This document shows, one piece after another, positions 4,437 to 6,569 of a stretch of 6,569 bases of DNA. Origin of the DNA: an archaeon (GTDB lineage Archaea; Thermoproteota; Bathyarchaeia; TCS64); assembly GCA_020444005.1 (NCBI GenBank), contig JAHLLU010000121.1, forward strand, positions 1 through 6,569. The letters run 5' to 3'. The first letter of the stretch is position 1. Each line of letters opens with the position of its first letter. The notes beneath the pieces are model-generated. The model did not search any database, was not told the DNA's origin, and was given only the letters and a program-made list of their open reading frames with translations. A program made the translations under genes and the position numbers.

Positions 4437-5195
4437 TTGAATAATAATATACTAGAAATAGAAGGTCTTCAAGTCAAGGTTTTCGATAAAACCATCCTCG
4501 ATAACATCAACCTAGAGCTTGAGTCAGGGCAGAACTGGTTCATTTTCGGTCCAAATGGCTCAGGTAAAAGCAGCCTATTGAAGGCCATAATGGGCATCCC
4601 TCCATACAGGGTCACAGCAGGCTCCATCCGGTTCATGGGAGAAGAGATCACCGGTATGGGCGTTGATGAACGCTCCAAGCAAGGTATCATACTAGGATAT
4701 CAGCATCCCCCTGAGCTCCAAGGTGTCAAACTCAGCCACATGCTCAAGATATGCCTCGGTAAAGGTAAGGACGATGATTTCTCAGAGGATGAACTCGAGA
4801 TGATTGACAGATTTAACCTCACCCAGTTCCTCGACAGGGACGCCAACGTTGGCTTCAGCGGCGGCGAGAGAAAACGAGCCGAAATGCTTCAGATAATGTT
4901 CCTAAAACCCAAACTAATACTACTTGATGAGCCTGACAGCGGCGTCGATGTTGATAGTCTACGTCTCTTAGCAAGGGAGATACAACGCTACCTGAAGACC
5001 ACTGGAGCAAGCGCCCTAGTAATCACCCACAAAGGCGATATCCTAGATTATATCGAGGCTGACCATGCATGCGTCATCATCGACGGCATGAATCACTGCT
5101 ACCCAGACCCCAAACGCATCTACGAGGAGATAAGAGTCAGAGGCTACGACCACTGCCTAGACTGCGCAGACAGAATAAAGGAAGTATTATCATGA
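4437..5195 (+). CDS. sufC: Fe-S cluster assembly ATPase SufC (SmsC-type)
   Basis: 252 residues, normal SufC length. This is the cytosolic ABC-type ATPase that drives conformational change in the SufB scaffold during Fe-S cluster assembly. Visible motifs: Walker A GPNGSGKSS (38-46), Q-loop Gln89 in GYQHPPELQGV, signature FSGGERKRAEMLQ (140-152), Walker B LILLDEPDSGVD (160-171) with catalytic Glu165, and switch His198 (ITHKG). The SGGERKR and DEPDSGVDVD variants are characteristic of SufC rather than of importer ATPases. The C-terminus has Cys240 and Cys243 (HCLDC), an extra CxxC pair. The start is TTG 4437, supported by GAGGT 7 nt upstream. The stop overlaps sufB by ATGA, so translation is likely coupled. 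Confidence 0.95.
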   Translation: MNNNILEIEGLQVKVFDKTILDNINLELESGQNWFIFGPNGSGKSSLLKAIMGIPPYRVTAGSIRFMGEEITGMGVDERSKQGIILGYQHPPELQGVKLSHMLKICLGKGKDDDFSEDELEMIDRFNLTQFLDRDANVGFSGGERKRAEMLQIMFLKPKLILLDEPDSGVDVDSLRLLAREIQRYLKTTGASALVITHKGDILDYIEADHACVIIDGMNHCYPDPKRIYEEIRVRGYDHCLDCADRIKEVLS

Positions 5196-6313
5196 AGAAA
5201 GAAAGCCTGATGGATATCCCCCACGCTATACTCGAGGAAGCCATGAAGACCGGTGTCAACGTTAGTGAGGACGAGACAAGCGGGGTTTTCTTCCACGTTG
5301 ATCAGAGCACTATTTACAGCAAGGTAGGCACCGCCTTCATGGATCAAGTCGAGATGATGGACACCAAGGATGCCCTAGAAAAATATCCTTGGCTTGAAGA
5401 ATACCGCTGGCAACTCGTAGACCCGGAAAAAGACGAGTACACCAAAGCCGTACATGAGGAGTGGAGCGGCGGCTACTTCATGAGGATCAAAAAAGGCGCC
5501 AAGGTAACGTTCCCCCTTCAAAGCTGCCTCATGATCACTGGAGACAAAAGCGAGCAAAAGGTACATAACATCATCATCGCCGAGGAAGGCAGCGACTGTA
5601 ACATACTCACCACCTGCGCCCAGCACAGCGGCGCACAGGAGGCAGCCCACTACGGCATCAGCGAGATATACGTCAAGAAAGGCGCAAAACTCACCTTCAC
5701 AATGGTACATCACTGGGCAGAGGACACAAAGGTAAGACCAAGAACCGCCATACGTATCGATGACGACGCCGAGTTCGTCAGCAACTACATCTGCATGAGC
5801 CCCGCCAAGGACGTGCAAATGTTCCCCAAGGCAGTATGCTCAGGAGAGAACAGCAAAGCAGTATTCAACAGCATACTCTATGTGCAGGAAGGCAACTGGA
5901 TGGACATAGGCAGCTGGGCAGTACTCAAAGGCAATAACAGCAATACAGAGCTCAACACACGCGCCATCTGCAGAAAAAACAGCACACTCATCAGCAGAGG
6001 AACCATCGAAGGAAACAGCGACAAATGCAGAGGACACCTAGAATGCAGAGGACTACTACTTGATGATGAAGCAGTACTCGAAGCCATACCCATACTAAGA
6101 GCAACCAAGATGGGCGCCGAGCTAAGCCACGAGGCAGCAGTAGGCAAACTCAACGAAGGCGAGATAACCTACCTCATGAGCCGAAAACTCAGCGAAGACC
6201 AAGCCATCGGAATACTCATCAGGGGATTCATGGATGTCAGCATCATGGGGCTCAGCCCAGCCATAAAAGAAGAGATCGACAAAATAGTAGACCTAGTAGC
6301 AGACGCAAGCTAG
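5192..6313 (+). CDS. sufB: Fe-S cluster assembly scaffold SufB (SmsB-type, short)
   Basis: 373 residues, clearly shorter than bacterial SufB (about 470-495) and like the minimal archaeal SufB/SmsB scaffolds. With SufC it forms the scaffold complex on which Fe-S clusters are built. Residues from about 95 to 330 are the beta-helix core. Cys285 (HLECRGLLLDD) and Glu314 (LSHEAAVGK) are 29 residues apart, matching E. coli SufB Cys405 and Glu434, with the adjacent His313 also kept. The C-terminal helical part (from ~335) docks SufC in relatives. The ATG at 5192-5194 overlaps the sufC stop. The same frame is open upstream to 5069, but that part is out-of-frame sufC sequence. Serine codons are almost all AGC (25 of 27). 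No sufD, sufS or sufU lies in the window. Confidence 0.95.
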   Translation: MKKESLMDIPHAILEEAMKTGVNVSEDETSGVFFHVDQSTIYSKVGTAFMDQVEMMDTKDALEKYPWLEEYRWQLVDPEKDEYTKAVHEEWSGGYFMRIKKGAKVTFPLQSCLMITGDKSEQKVHNIIIAEEGSDCNILTTCAQHSGAQEAAHYGISEIYVKKGAKLTFTMVHHWAEDTKVRPRTAIRIDDDAEFVSNYICMSPAKDVQMFPKAVCSGENSKAVFNSILYVQEGNWMDIGSWAVLKGNNSNTELNTRAICRKNSTLISRGTIEGNSDKCRGHLECRGLLLDDEAVLEAIPILRATKMGAELSHEAAVGKLNEGEITYLMSRKLSEDQAIGILIRGFMDVSIMGLSPAIKEEIDKIVDLVADAS

Positions 6314-6351
6314 TCCCAAAAGGTAACAAATCCTCCCACTTCTTCACACAA

Positions 6352-6364
6352 GAAAAATTTTTTC
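6352..6364 (+). terminator. Oligo-T terminator after sufCB
   Basis: Five A followed by six T, about 45 nt after the sufB stop. The T6 run (6358-6363) fits archaeal oligo-T termination between sufB and argS, and it is the only such tract in the gap. Confidence 0.45.
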
Positions 6365-6399
6365 CCAAAATACCCACCAGTAGACACCATAACTCAAAC

Positions 6400-6406
6400 T
6401 TATAAG
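6400..6406 (+). promoter_or_regulatory. TATA box and ribosome binding site of the argS-like gene
   Basis: TTATAAG is centred about 44 nt ahead of the ATG at 6447, giving a predicted ~18-nt leader that carries AGAGGA (6434-6439) 7 nt from the start codon. This gene is therefore leadered, like MDR and sufC. Confidence 0.45.
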
Positions 6407-6446
6407 CACCCCCCCACTACCATAGAAACCATCAGAGGACATAGAA

Positions 6447-6569
6447 ATGAACCCCCTCGCAACGCTAAGAACAGAATGCGAAAAACTCCTAAAACAGGGG
6501 CTAGAAAAAACCTACCCCGACACGGAGCTACCTCCCGCAAAATACGCCCCCGGCCCCCCCCCCGCCCGG
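6447..6569 (+). CDS. argS: N-terminal fragment, probably arginyl-tRNA synthetase
   Basis: Forty-one codons from ATG 6447 run to the window end. The sequence MNPLATLRTECEKLLKQGLE followed by a YPDTELPPAKYAP segment resembles the start of archaeal ArgS, where an amphipathic helix precedes a Pro-rich turn and a conserved FGDLAS-type motif. That diagnostic motif is not reached, so the assignment rests on a short stretch. The last residues come from a C/G-only run (6547-6569) that translates to Pro/Gly/Arg and is probably wrong. The start is supported by AGAGGA 7 nt upstream and a TATA box. If correct, it would charge tRNA-Arg. Confidence 0.55.
   Translation, partial: MNPLATLRTECEKLLKQGLEKTYPDTELPPAKYAPGPPPAR

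Noticed and set aside
5069..5191. Upstream extension of the sufB frame by 41 residues
   Set aside because: This part is the out-of-frame 3' end of sufC with an Arg/His/Pro-rich composition and no SufB similarity. The ATGA overlap at 5192 with an upstream AAAGGAAG is the natural start.
5375..5818. Long open frame (147 aa) on the minus strand inside sufB
   Set aside because: It is a shadow of sufB. The reading lacks any recognisable domain, has no promoter, and lies opposite a strongly conserved gene.

Overview
The window looks like a stretch of an archaeal chromosome, possibly a contig end from an uncultured lineage. Evidence: TATA-type promoter elements lie about 25 nt upstream of start codons, so several mRNAs would be leaderless. 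There is a two-gene SufC-SufB type Fe-S assembly operon, a TIGR04076 small protein, an ECF-type S component, and the start of what looks like an archaeal ArgS. I cannot place the lineage further than Archaea. The last ~23 bases are an implausible C/G-only run and are probably low-quality contig-edge sequence.

Layout, left to right. A possible C-terminal fragment of a plus-strand gene (1-87) converges on two tandem minus-strand rhodanese-domain paralogs (71-496 and 536-955). A divergent promoter region (956-1053) follows, with a GC-rich perfect dyad in front of a plus-strand MDR-family oxidoreductase (1054-2022). Directly after it lies the N-terminal stub of a second, diverged MDR gene (2033 to ~2100), broken off at the terminator of the next operon. 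That operon is on the minus strand: an ECF S component (3381-2848) overlapping or abutting a PF04909-type metal-dependent amidohydrolase (2836-2120). Its promoter sits in the middle of a near-perfect 26-bp dyad. A TIGR04076 gene (3774-3463, minus) and an unrecognised small protein with a predicted beta-alpha-beta fold and a glycine-rich insert (3860-4276, plus) are divergently transcribed. The suf/sms operon follows: sufC (4437-5195) overlapping sufB (5192-6313) by ATGA. The start of argS (6447 onward) closes the window.

How the genes may work together: SufC and SufB would form the core Fe-S scaffold ATPase complex, with no cysteine desulfurase or SufD in the window. The two rhodaneses could handle sulfane sulfur, but nothing in the sequence ties them to Suf except proximity. 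The S component and amidohydrolase are probably co-expressed for uptake and processing of a small molecule that I cannot name. The most noteworthy items are the unrecognised 138-residue protein beside suf, the operator-like dyads at the MDR and ECF promoters, the truncated MDR stub, and the consistent leaderless promoter geometry, which also revises one start codon. I see no RNA gene, CRISPR array, insertion sequence or complete novel multi-gene system here, and no gene-free stretch exceeds 300 bases.
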